Assembly (NCBI RefSeq): GCF_007830735.1
Contig: NZ_VLLN01000003.1
Coordinates: 219,167 to 283,166 of the forward strand
Origin: Geobacter argillaceus
Lineage (GTDB): Bacteria; Desulfobacterota; Desulfuromonadia; Geobacterales; DSM-12255
Direction: 5' to 3'
Length of the DNA stretch: 64,000 nucleotides
In this document: positions 43,334-51,674 of the stretch, piece after piece
How the letters are laid out: each line of letters opens with the position of its first letter
Position numbering within the stretch: position 1 is the stretch's first letter
The notes under the pieces: model-generated
What the model was told of the DNA's origin: nothing
The model's database searches: none
What the model saw: the letters and a program-made list of their open reading frames with translations, nothing else
Position numbers and translations under genes: made by a program

Positions 43334-46300
43334 CTACGCCATCACGATCACCAGGTCTTCTTTCTCCACCTTGTCCCCTTCCCTGAACTTCACTTCCGCA
43401 ACCTTGCCCTCGACCTTGGCCTTGATGTTGGTCTCCATCTTCATCGCCTCGGTGACCAGCAGCACATCGCCGGCCTTGACCTCATCGCCGGCCTTGACGT
43501 TGACCTTCAGCACCTTGCCCGGCATGGGCGCGCCGACATGGGCAGGGTTACCCTTGTCCGCCTTAACCCGCACCGCCTCGTCGGACTGCACCGACTGGTC
43601 GCGGACCACCACGCTCCGGGCGTTGCCGTTCAGCTCGAAGTAGATGTGGCGGGTACCGTCGGGGTGGACCTTGCCTATGGCGTTCAGCTTGATGATCAGG
43701 GTCTTGCCCGGCTCGATGTCCAGCGAGGTCTCCTGGCCCGGCTCCAGACCGTAGAAGAAGATCGGGGTCGGGATCACCGAGGTGTCCGAGTACTCCTGGC
43801 GGTGCTTGTCGAACTCGGGATAGACGTGGGGGTAAAGGATGGCGGAGATGAGGGAATTGTCGTCCACCGCATGGCCGAATTTCTCCTCCAGCTTGAGCCG
43901 CTCCTCGTCGAAGTCGACCGGCTCCAGGAGTTCTCCGGGGCGACAGGTGATCGGCTGTTCCCCCTTGAGGACGATCCGCTGCAACTCCTCCGGCCACCCC
44001 TGGTAGGGCTGGCCGAGCATTCCCTTGAACATGCCGACCACCGATTCCGGGAAGGCGAGTTCATCCGCCTTGGTGAAGACATCTTCCGGCTGCAGGTTGT
44101 TTTTTACCAGGAACATGGCCATGTCCCCCACCACCTTGGACGAAGGGGTCACCTTGACGATGTCGCCGAACAGGAGATTTACCTTGTGGTACATCTCCTT
44201 GCACTCCTCCCAGCGGTCCAGGAGCCCGAGTCCGGCCACCTGGGGCTTGTAGTTGGAGTACTGGCCGCCCGGGATCTCGTGGTGATAGACCTCGGCAGTG
44301 CCGCTTTTGAGTCCCGACTCGAAGGGGGCGTAGTACTCCCGCACCGTCTCCCAGTAGTTGGCCAACTGCTGCAGCCCCTCCTCGTTCAACTGCGTGTCCC
44401 ATTCGGTGCCGTGAAGGGCCGCCACCAGGGCGTTCAGGTTCGGCTGAGCCGTGAGACCGGACAGGGACGAGAGGGCCGCGTCGACGATATCCACCCCGGC
44501 CTGGCAGGCCATGAGGAGCGTGGCGCTGCCGTTACTGGAGGTGTCATGGGTATGGAGATGAACCGGGATGCCGATGTTCTCCTTCAGCGCCTTTACCAGT
44601 TGGAAGGCGGCAAACGGCTTCAGGAGACCGGCCATATCCTTGATGGCCAGGATGTGGGCCCCCATCTGTTCCAGCTCCTTGGCCATGTTCACGTAGTATT
44701 CCAGCGGGTACTTGTTCCGCGCCGGGTCGGTGATGTCGCCGGTGTAGCAGATGGCGGCCTCGCAGATCTTGCCGGTCTTTCTCACCGCCTCCATGGCCAC
44801 GGCCATCCCCTTGGTCCAGTTCAGCGAATCGAATACCCGGAAGATGTCGATCCCCGAAGCCGCCGCCTCCTCGACGAAGCGCTGGACCACGTTGTCCGGG
44901 TAGTTGGTATAACCGACGGCGTTGGAGCCGCGCAAGAGCATCTGGAACAGGATGTTGGGGATCGCCTCGGACAGCTTGTGGAGCCGCTGCCAGGGGTCTT
45001 CCTTCAGAAAGCGCATGGAAACGTCGAAGGTGGCCCCGCCCCAACACTCCAGGGAGAAGAGCCCTGCCCCCAGATAGGAGGTCGGCTCGGCGATCTTCAA
45101 GAGGTCGTAACTCCGCACCCGGGTGGCCAGGTTGGACTGGTGGGCATCCCGCATGGTGGTGTCGGTGATCAGGAGCTTCTTCTGCTCCAGAATCCTCTTG
45201 GACAGCCCCTCGGCCCCCAGCTCCATGAACAGGTCGCGGCTACCGGTAGGCCGCGGTTTGGTATAGTCCACCTCCGGCACCCGCGCCTCAATAAGCTCCG
45301 AGGACCTGAGCGGCTTGACGATCCCGGGCGAGCCGTTGACGATCACGTCCCCCAGAAAGGTGAGCACCTTGGTGGCCCGGTCCTTCTTCTCCCTGATCAG
45401 AAGCAGTTCGGGGTGCTTTTCGATGAACGAGGTATCGCAGTTCCCGTGGAGGAAGACCGGATGGTTAATGACGTTTTCCAGGAAACCGATGTTGGTCTTC
45501 ACCCCCCGCACCCGGAACTCCTGGAGTGAGCGGTGCATGATGTGGGCGGCATCGGCAAAGGAGAGCCCCCAGCTGGTCACCTTCACCAGCAGAGAGTCGT
45601 AATGGGAGGTGATGTGGGAACCGGTGTAGGCGTTCCCCGCGTCGAGGCGGACACCGAAGCCGGCAGCGGAACGGTAGGTGGTGATGACGCCGAAGTCCGG
45701 GGCGAAGTTGTTGGCTGGGTCCTCGGTGGTGATCCGGCACTGGATGGCGTACCCCCGCATGTCGATGGAGCTCTGGCTCGGGATGTTGATCTCCGGGTCG
45801 GAGAGCTTGTGCCCCTCTGCCACCAGAATCTGGTTCTGCACCAGGTTGCGGCCGGTGATCATCTCGGTCACCGTGTGCTCCACCTGGATGCGGGGGTTCA
45901 TCTCGATGAAGTACCAGTCCCCCTGCTGGTCCATGAGGAACTCCACGGTGCCGGCGTTGCGGTACTTGACCTGGCCGGCGATCTTCAGGGCCGCGGTGCA
46001 GAGTTCCTGCCGGACCCTCTGGGTCAGACAGAGGGACGGGGCGAACTCCACCACCTTCTGGTGACGACGCTGGATGGAGCAGTCCCGCTCGTAGAAGTGG
46101 ACCAGGTTACCGTGGTTGTCCCCCAGGACTTGGACCTCGATATGCTTGGGGTTCTCCAGGTATCGCTCCAGGAACACCGCCGGGTTGCCGAACGAGGCCT
46201 TGGCCTCGCTTCTGGCGGCCACCAGCCCCTCCAGCAGCTCCTTTCGGGTGCGGGCCACCCGCATGCCGCGGCCGCCACCGCCGGCTGCGGCCTTGATGAT

Positions 46301-46780
46301 GATCGGGTAGCCGTGGTCCTTGGCGAACTTGAGGGCCTCCTCTTCCCGCTCGATCGGCTCCTCGGTGCCCGGGACGGTCGGCACACCGGCTGCCACGGCA
46401 ACCTTGCGGGCCGCCACCTTGTCCCCCAGCGCCCGCTGCATCTCGGCGGTCGGACCGATAAAGGCGATGCCGGCCGCTTCGCACTTCTCGGCAAACTCGG
46501 CGTTTTCGGAAAGGAAGCCGTAGCCGGGATGGATGGCGTCCACATCGGCCTTCACCGCCAGGGAGATGATCTCGTCAATCCCCAGATAGGCATCGATGGG
46601 ACTCTTCCCCTTCCCGATCAGATAGGCCTCGTCGGCCTTGTAGCGGTGGAGCGACAGCTTGTCCTCCTCCGAGTAGATGGCCACCGTGCCGATCCCGAGC
46701 TCGGTACAGGCCCGGAAGATCCGGATGGCGATCTCTCCCCGGTTCGCAGCCATAACCTTCCTGAACGTCCTCTTCTGCAT
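43334..46780 (-). CDS. pyc: Pyruvate carboxylase, single-chain
   Basis: The 1148-residue protein joins all parts of a single-chain pyruvate carboxylase. The biotin carboxylase part (1-460) has the glycine-rich loop A-A-G-G-G-G-R-G-M-R and Q-R-R-H-Q-K; the carboxyltransferase barrel (about 535-810) has D-T-T-M-R-D-A-H-Q-S; then come a PYC/OADA domain (about 830-1030) and a C-terminal biotinyl domain with E-A-M-K-M and biotin lysine at residue 1114. It makes oxaloacetate from pyruvate, bicarbonate and ATP, the main anaplerotic step for acetate-grown Geobacter, in the cytoplasm. GGAGG lies six bases before the ATG. A sigma-70 promoter and palindrome lie upstream. CstA and its LytS/LytR regulators are the next genes upstream on the same strand, separated by a terminator. 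Confidence 0.97.
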   Translation of the reverse strand: MQKRTFRKVMAANRGEIAIRIFRACTELGIGTVAIYSEEDKLSLHRYKADEAYLIGKGKSPIDAYLGIDEIISLAVKADVDAIHPGYGFLSENAEFAEKCEAAGIAFIGPTAEMQRALGDKVAARKVAVAAGVPTVPGTEEPIEREEEALKFAKDHGYPIIIKAAAGGGGRGMRVARTRKELLEGLVAARSEAKASFGNPAVFLERYLENPKHIEVQVLGDNHGNLVHFYERDCSIQRRHQKVVEFAPSLCLTQRVRQELCTAALKIAGQVKYRNAGTVEFLMDQQGDWYFIEMNPRIQVEHTVTEMITGRNLVQNQILVAEGHKLSDPEINIPSQSSIDMRGYAIQCRITTEDPANNFAPDFGVITTYRSAAGFGVRLDAGNAYTGSHITSHYDSLLVKVTSWGLSFADAAHIMHRSLQEFRVRGVKTNIGFLENVINHPVFLHGNCDTSFIEKHPELLLIREKKDRATKVLTFLGDVIVNGSPGIVKPLRSSELIEARVPEVDYTKPRPTGSRDLFMELGAEGLSKRILEQKKLLITDTTMRDAHQSNLATRVRSYDLLKIAEPTSYLGAGLFSLECWGGATFDVSMRFLKEDPWQRLHKLSEAIPNILFQMLLRGSNAVGYTNYPDNVVQRFVEEAAASGIDIFRVFDSLNWTKGMAVAMEAVRKTGKICEAAICYTGDITDPARNKYPLEYYVNMAKELEQMGAHILAIKDMAGLLKPFAAFQLVKALKENIGIPVHLHTHDTSSNGSATLLMACQAGVDIVDAALSSLSGLTAQPNLNALVAALHGTEWDTQLNEEGLQQLANYWETVREYYAPFESGLKSGTAEVYHHEIPGGQYSNYKPQVAGLGLLDRWEECKEMYHKVNLLFGDIVKVTPSSKVVGDMAMFLVKNNLQPEDVFTKADELAFPESVVGMFKGMLGQPYQGWPEELQRIVLKGEQPITCRPGELLEPVDFDEERLKLEEKFGHAVDDNSLISAILYPHVYPEFDKHRQEYSDTSVIPTPIFFYGLEPGQETSLDIEPGKTLIIKLNAIGKVHPDGTRHIYFELNGNARSVVVRDQSVQSDEAVRVKADKGNPAHVGAPMPGKVLKVNVKAGDEVKAGDVLLVTEAMKMETNIKAKVEGKVAEVKFREGDKVEKEDLVIVMA

Positions 46781-46868
46781 TCAAAACCTCCCTGAACCAT
46801 CTGATTTATCGAAACTGTAAATGGGACATACCGAAACGTTCAAAATTTAGCATAACTAAAATTTATTC

Positions 46869-46885
46869 AACTATTTTAAATAGTT
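46869..46885. promoter_or_regulatory. Candidate operator in the pyc leader
   Basis: AACTATTTTAAATAGTT is a perfect 17-bp palindrome (two 8-bp arms around one T). Given the predicted pyc start near 46898, it lies at about +13 to +29, a place where a bound repressor would block transcription. The regulator is unknown. Confidence 0.5.
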
Positions 46886-46904
46886 ACGTCGCAAATGTCG
46901 CGGC

Positions 46905-46933
46905 AATAAAACAGATTGGTTCAGTTTTGTCAA
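46905..46933 (-). promoter_or_regulatory. Sigma-70 promoter of pyc
   Basis: On the minus strand a consensus TTGACA (46928-46933) is followed after 17 bp by TTTATT (46905-46910). Transcription would begin near 46898, giving a leader of about 118 nt. Confidence 0.65.
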
Positions 46934-46985
46934 CCATGTTTTTGCGCTGGCGGAACTTTGGGTCTTCGAGGGGATCAGAAAGGAT

Positions 46986-47020
46986 AAAAAAAGAACGGGG
47001 GCTCTGGAAAGAGAGCCCCC
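46986..47020 (-). terminator. Rho-independent terminator of cstA
   Basis: The stem GGGGGCTCT / AGAGCCCCC (46997-47005 and 47012-47020), loop GGAAAG, is followed on the minus strand by CGTTCTTTTTTT. It lies 63 bp past the cstA stop. Confidence 0.85.
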
Positions 47021-47082
47021 GGGTGCGTTTCAGACATCAATAACGTGACGAAACGCCATCTGCTCCGTCACGGCAAGAACAT

Positions 47083-48900
47083 TCAGTCCCCCTCTTCGAC
47101 CGTTATCAACACCTTGTCGCCAAAGGAATCCGTCACCATGTCGCGGATCTGCAGCAGACCGTACCAGCGCCGGAACGCCTCGACAAAGACGATGGTCATC
47201 AGCACCATGAGGATCACCGACATGCTCGCCAGCAGGTAAAGCCCCTTGGGTAGGTAGTTCCTGGTGATATTGAGATACCCCGACCACATGCAGATCGGTA
47301 TCATGAAGAGACCGGGGGCGCCGGTCACCCAGGCATATTTCGCCTTGCCAAGCCTGATCAGCATGGTGGTGCCGACGATCAGCGCACAGGTGGCCAGGAG
47401 CTGGTTGCTCATACCGAACAGCGGCCAGATGGTGGAGATATCGCCGGTGTATACCAGATAGCCCCACGCCGAGGTGAATATGGCGCTGGTAACGATAATG
47501 CCGGGAGTCCAGCCATTGTCGGCAAAACGGGGGTGGACTTTGCCGAGCATCTCCTGCAAGAGGTAGCGCCCCACCCTGGTACCGGCATCCACTGCGGTCA
47601 GGATGAACACCGCCTCGAACATTATGGCGAAGTGATACCAGTATGCCATCATTCCTTTCATAAAGGGGACGGCTGAAAAGATATAGGCCATCCCGACCGC
47701 CAGAGATACCGCGCCGCCGGGCCGCCCCTGCACCTGCTCGCCAACGGCGGTGGCCAGTGCGGGCAGATTGACCGGAGTCATTCCCAGGGTCTGGTACACC
47801 TTGGGCAGGGAGTTGATGGCGAAGTAATCGGACGGGACCAGAACACAGGCGGCGACAAGGGCCATGATGGCGACGAACCCCTCTGTCAGCATGGCACCGT
47901 AGCCGACGAAGAGGATATCCCGTTCGCTGGCGAGCATCTTGGGGGTGGTTCCGGAACCGATAATGGCATGGAAGCCCGACAGGGCACCGCAGGCGATGGT
48001 GATAAAGATGAACGGGAAGACGGCGCCCGGGATGATGGGGCCACCACCGGCGACATATGGGGTAATGGCCGGCATCTGCAACTGTGGATGGACGGCGATG
48101 ATCCCCAGGGCAAGCATGGCGATGGTCCCGATCTTCAGGTAGGTGGAGAGGTAATCCCGCGGCACCAGCAGGAACCAGACCGGCAGCACCGAAGCGGCAA
48201 AGCCGTAGGCCGGGATGAGCAGGGCGATCTGCTTCTTGGAGAAGGTGAACATGGCAGCCAGGGTGGGATCGGCGGCAATATACGGCCCGACAAGAAGCGC
48301 GAGGATGAGAAGAACCCCACCGATGAGACTCCCGCCCTTGATGTCGCCGGGTCGGATCTTCTGCATGTAAATCCCCATGATCATGGCGATGGGGATAGTG
48401 GCAAAAACCGTGAAGGTGCCCCAGGGGCTGTTGAACAGGGCATTGACGACCGCGATGGAAAGGCCTGCCAGGGTAAGGATCAGGATGAAGAGAATGGCAA
48501 TGGAGGCCACCTTGCCAGCCACCTTGCCGATCTCGCTCTCGGCGATAACGGAGAGGCTTTTCCCCTTGTGCCGTACCGAGGCGAAGAGCACGATGGAATC
48601 GTGAACCGCTCCGGCCAGCACCGCACCGATCAGTATCCAGAGTGCACCCGGCAGAAAACCGAACTGGGCGGCCAGCACGGGACCGAGCAGCGGGCCGGCG
48701 GCGGCGATCGCCGCGAAGTGATGACCGAACAGAACATACTTGTTGGTCTTCACATAATCGTGCCCGTCTGCCATGGTGACGGCGGGAGTTGACCGGTCGT
48801 CACGCAGGTTCATCACCTTGTCGGCGATGAAGACGCCGTAAAACCGGTAGGCAATCGCAAAGACGCAGAGTGCCACAAAAATGAGCGTTAATGCATTCAT
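47083..48900 (-). CDS. cstA: CstA-family transporter (carbon starvation protein A, probable pyruvate/peptide transporter)
   Basis: The 605-residue polytopic inner-membrane protein has about 15-18 helices and CstA-family signatures: H-F-A-A-I-A-A-A-G-P-L-L-G-P, G-A-V-H-D, G-S-G-T-T-P-K-M-L and P-L-F-G-M-S-N-Q-L-L-A. Family members CstA and BtsT (YjiY) of E. coli import peptides and pyruvate; the latter is induced by the LytS/LytR-type pair BtsS/BtsR. Here a LytS-like kinase and LytTR regulator are encoded directly upstream on the same strand, with LytTR-type direct repeats in the 196-bp gap. Pyruvate as substrate is inferred from this and from the adjacent pyruvate carboxylase gene. No clear Shine-Dalgarno decides the start, but ATG 48900 gives the usual short N-terminal tail before the first helix. 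Confidence 0.9.
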   Translation of the reverse strand: MNALTLIFVALCVFAIAYRFYGVFIADKVMNLRDDRSTPAVTMADGHDYVKTNKYVLFGHHFAAIAAAGPLLGPVLAAQFGFLPGALWILIGAVLAGAVHDSIVLFASVRHKGKSLSVIAESEIGKVAGKVASIAILFILILTLAGLSIAVVNALFNSPWGTFTVFATIPIAMIMGIYMQKIRPGDIKGGSLIGGVLLILALLVGPYIAADPTLAAMFTFSKKQIALLIPAYGFAASVLPVWFLLVPRDYLSTYLKIGTIAMLALGIIAVHPQLQMPAITPYVAGGGPIIPGAVFPFIFITIACGALSGFHAIIGSGTTPKMLASERDILFVGYGAMLTEGFVAIMALVAACVLVPSDYFAINSLPKVYQTLGMTPVNLPALATAVGEQVQGRPGGAVSLAVGMAYIFSAVPFMKGMMAYWYHFAIMFEAVFILTAVDAGTRVGRYLLQEMLGKVHPRFADNGWTPGIIVTSAIFTSAWGYLVYTGDISTIWPLFGMSNQLLATCALIVGTTMLIRLGKAKYAWVTGAPGLFMIPICMWSGYLNITRNYLPKGLYLLASMSVILMVLMTIVFVEAFRRWYGLLQIRDMVTDSFGDKVLITVEEGD

Positions 48901-49042
48901 CTGTTGTTCCCCTTTCCGGGTTGATCTGCCCCTGCGGCCTCGACAATGATCCGGTAACGTCCATGGAGCATGGACGAAACGCGGTCTCGTTCCATAGTGA
49001 GATCAGGATAAAGGACTTTCCCGGAAGAATGGGGGAAAATCT

Positions 49043-49093
49043 TCGAATGGAGCGATACGTGGAATGAATGGTCCAATAACGGGGATGAATGGT
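49043..49093 (-). promoter_or_regulatory. Phased direct repeats upstream of cstA, likely LytTR-regulator sites
   Basis: ATGAATGGT occurs identically at 49064-49072 and 49085-49093, and TCGAATGGA (6 of 9) at 49043-49051. The period is exactly 21 bp, two DNA turns. On the cstA sense strand each reads ACCATTCAT with a 12-bp spacer. LytTR response regulators such as BtsR and YpdB bind direct repeats of this length and spacing. The gene of such a regulator ends 4 bp away. Confidence 0.6.
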
Positions 49094-49096
49094 AAA

Positions 49097-49843
49097 TTAC
49101 AGATCAAAATGCCTTTTTAGATCTTTGACATTATAACGGCTCACCGGGATTTCGGACCGCTCCCGATCATCCATGATCAGCTTGTAGCTGCCGTTAAACC
49201 AGGGGAGCACCTCCCGGACATGGTTGACATTGACGAGGAAACCGCGATGAGTCCTGAGAAACCCGGCAAGGGCAAGCTTTTGCTCAAGTTCGTTCAGGGT
49301 GAAACGGGTCCGGTATCTGCCGTCGACGGTCCGGACGATCACCTCCCCTTCTTCGGCATGGGCAAACAGTATCCTGTCCGGTGCGGTCGGAATGATGGCC
49401 TCTCCCCGGCAAAGGGGCACCTTGCGGCAGGGTTCCGCGGCCTCCCGTGCCTCCGGCGCCGGGGGAACCGTGGAGAACGCAAGCATCCTGGCCGCCTTGG
49501 CAATTGTCCTGGCAACCCGCTCCAGGGTAAAGGGTTTGCGCAGATAATCGATTGCATCGACCTCAAACGCCTGAACTGCATGTTCCTGGCACGCCGTGGC
49601 AAAGACGATCAGCGGCTTTAGCGGCAGTTCGCACAGGAACGGGGCCAGTTCCAGCCCGCTCAGGCCCGGCATCTGGATGTCGAGAAATATCACGTGGGGC
49701 TTGGCTTCACGTATCCCCTTGAGCGCTTCGGTGCCGTTGGCAGCCTCTCCGACCACCTCGACGCCGCCGACCTTTTCCAGCAGGAACCGAAGCCCCCTCC
49801 TGGCAGGGGCTTCGTCATCAATGATGTACGCACGCACTACCAT
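49097..49843 (-). CDS. LytTR-family response regulator (LytR/BtsR-like)
   Basis: The 248-residue protein has a receiver domain (1-120) with D9/D10, phospho-acceptor D55 in F-L-D-I-Q-M-P and K103 in L-R-K-P-F. A Pro/Ala-rich linker leads to a LytTR DNA-binding domain (about 150-248) with F-L-R-T-H-R-G-F-L-V-N and the C-terminal I-P-V-S-R-Y-N-V-K-D-L-K. It is encoded 5 bp after the LytS-like kinase gene, so the two are co-expressed and form a two-component pair. Its likely target is cstA, whose upstream region directly after this gene carries phased direct repeats. This is the arrangement known for E. coli BtsSR and btsT; identity with that system is inferred. Confidence 0.9.
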   Translation of the reverse strand: MVVRAYIIDDEAPARRGLRFLLEKVGGVEVVGEAANGTEALKGIREAKPHVIFLDIQMPGLSGLELAPFLCELPLKPLIVFATACQEHAVQAFEVDAIDYLRKPFTLERVARTIAKAARMLAFSTVPPAPEAREAAEPCRKVPLCRGEAIIPTAPDRILFAHAEEGEVIVRTVDGRYRTRFTLNELEQKLALAGFLRTHRGFLVNVNHVREVLPWFNGSYKLIMDDRERSEIPVSRYNVKDLKRHFDL

Positions 49844-49848
49844 CGTAT

Positions 49849-51540
49849 TTATTGCGGCACCCTGAACGACACCGTCGTCCCCTTTCCGGGAGTGCTGTCA
49901 ATCCGCAAAGAGTGATCTGCTCCATAATGGGCGATCAGCCGGGCATTGACATTCTTGAGTGCTATACCCGCTCCATCCCCGGAGCATGGGGCCACTTCAG
50001 CCGCAAACAGTGTGGCAAGCCGTTGCGGTGGGATGCCCACGCCATCGTCCCTGACCTCGATGCACACATGTTCCCCGTCCCGGTGAGCCGCTATAACCAC
50101 CTCACCCCCCTCCTCCCGGGGAAGGATACCGTGCTTGATGGCGTTTTCAACGAGAGGTTGGAGGATAAGTGGCGGAAGCCGGCAATCACAGGCATCCCGG
50201 TCGATGTCGTATGAAACCCTGATCCGCTCTTCGAATCTGGCCGACTCAATGGCGATGTAGGCCCGGCAGTGCTCCAGTTCGGCAGCCAGGGTGACATGTC
50301 CAGATCCCGGGTTGATATTGGCGCGGAAGAAATCGGCCAGCTTCACCAGTAACCCCGAGGCGGTGTCGGGACTGGTCTGGATATAACTGATGACGGTGTT
50401 GATGGCATTGAAGAGGAAGTGTGGGTTGATCTGCGCCTGTAACGCCCTGATCTCCGCATCCTTGACCAGCTTGCGCTGCTCCTCCAGCTCCGAAATCTCC
50501 AACTGGTTGAAAAAGAGATGTGCCAGCCCGTTGGCAAGCTCCATGTCGAGTGACGTGATGCCGTTTTCCTTTAACCGGAATAACTGCAGGGTACCGATAA
50601 CCCTGCCCTGTTTTCCCAGCGGAACGATAATGGCGGAGCCGAGGCGGCAGTTTGCACCTGAGCAGCCGATCTCCGCGCGGGTAAGCGGGGCAGCTATCCG
50701 TCCAGAGGTGAGGACTGCCCCCGTAGAAGCGTGTACATACGGGGTGCCGAGCCGGTGGTGATCGTTTTCAGCGCCCGCATATGCCAGAATGTTCGATTCA
50801 TCGGTGATCGCCACCGCATCCAGATCGGTCATCTCCAGGATTATCCGTACGGTTTCGGATGCGGATGCACCGGTAAGACCGCTCCGCAAAAATGGCAGGG
50901 TGCGCAGGGCAATACGCAGCGCGGTCTGCGCCTGAAAGGCCGCAAAACGCTCCTTTTCCTTGTACACCGATGCAACCAGCTCCACGAACAGTGCCAGCCC
51001 GATCGAGTTGACCAGGATCATGGGAACGCCGATCACGCTCACCAGATTAACCGCGGCGGGAAAAGGCTTTGCCAAGATAAGGAGAATGACCATTTGCATG
51101 GTCTCCACGGCTATGCCGGTGGCAAAGGCAATAGCCGGATCGAATGGCCGCCGCTTCAGCCGGTGATAGATCAGGCCGCCGGCCAACCCCTCGATAATGG
51201 TAGCCACACCGCACGCAATCGCGGTAAAGCCGCCGATATCGATCAGGTAGCGATGCCCCCCGGCAATCATCCCGGCCGCGAAACCGACCAAAGGCCCTCC
51301 CAGAATGCCGCCAAGGGCAACCCCGACAACACGCGAATTGGCAATGGCATTCTGGATCGGCACCCCCATGTAGGTCCCGGCGACACCGAAAAGACCAAAG
51401 AGAACGGACAGGTATAGCTTCTCATAACGATTGGCCTTGCCCGTCAGAAGCCGCTTGAAGATATCGAAACGCATGATAAGGATAAAGGCTATGGCGAATA
51501 TCCCGAGTCGTTCCAGAAGATTTATGAGCAGGTTGATCAT
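49849..51540 (-). CDS. LytS-family sensor histidine kinase (BtsS-like)
   Basis: The 563-residue protein has an N-terminal 5TM-5TMR_LYT membrane domain (about 1-205), a GAF domain (about 225-345), a His_kinase motif with the phospho-acceptor in Q-I-N-P-H-F-L-F-N-A-I-N near residue 380, and a HATPase domain (about 460-563) with D-D-G-V-G-I. It would autophosphorylate in response to an extracellular or membrane signal and pass phosphate to the LytTR regulator encoded 5 bp downstream. In E. coli the related BtsS binds pyruvate; whether this one does is unknown. The start at 51540 gives a hydrophobic N-terminus directly but no ribosome site is seen. The divergent parvulin gene begins 134 bp away. 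Confidence 0.9.
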   Translation of the reverse strand: MINLLINLLERLGIFAIAFILIMRFDIFKRLLTGKANRYEKLYLSVLFGLFGVAGTYMGVPIQNAIANSRVVGVALGGILGGPLVGFAAGMIAGGHRYLIDIGGFTAIACGVATIIEGLAGGLIYHRLKRRPFDPAIAFATGIAVETMQMVILLILAKPFPAAVNLVSVIGVPMILVNSIGLALFVELVASVYKEKERFAAFQAQTALRIALRTLPFLRSGLTGASASETVRIILEMTDLDAVAITDESNILAYAGAENDHHRLGTPYVHASTGAVLTSGRIAAPLTRAEIGCSGANCRLGSAIIVPLGKQGRVIGTLQLFRLKENGITSLDMELANGLAHLFFNQLEISELEEQRKLVKDAEIRALQAQINPHFLFNAINTVISYIQTSPDTASGLLVKLADFFRANINPGSGHVTLAAELEHCRAYIAIESARFEERIRVSYDIDRDACDCRLPPLILQPLVENAIKHGILPREEGGEVVIAAHRDGEHVCIEVRDDGVGIPPQRLATLFAAEVAPCSGDGAGIALKNVNARLIAHYGADHSLRIDSTPGKGTTVSFRVPQ

Positions 51541-51674
51541 GGCTGAAACTATGTTTGAAGATTTCTCCGTGTCAAGAAGATTTTGCGATAGCCAGTCTTT
51601 GCACTTTCCCGGTTTCCTGAAAAATGGTAGGATTCGGTCTTCCTGACAATTTCAATTAACAAAGGAGTCGCTGA

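Larger units (their letters stand above)
46781..47082. other. 302-bp intergenic region between pyc and cstA
   Basis: It holds the pyc leader and promoter (46905-46933), the downstream palindrome (46869-46885) and the cstA terminator (46986-47020). The AT-rich pyc leader is about 118 nt; I see no riboswitch-like conserved structure in it beyond the palindrome. Confidence 0.6.

Noticed and set aside
43193..46795. Long open frames on the plus strand (778 and 420 codons) opposite pyruvate carboxylase
   Set aside because: They are shadows of pyc, whose full-length family match leaves no doubt on the coding strand.
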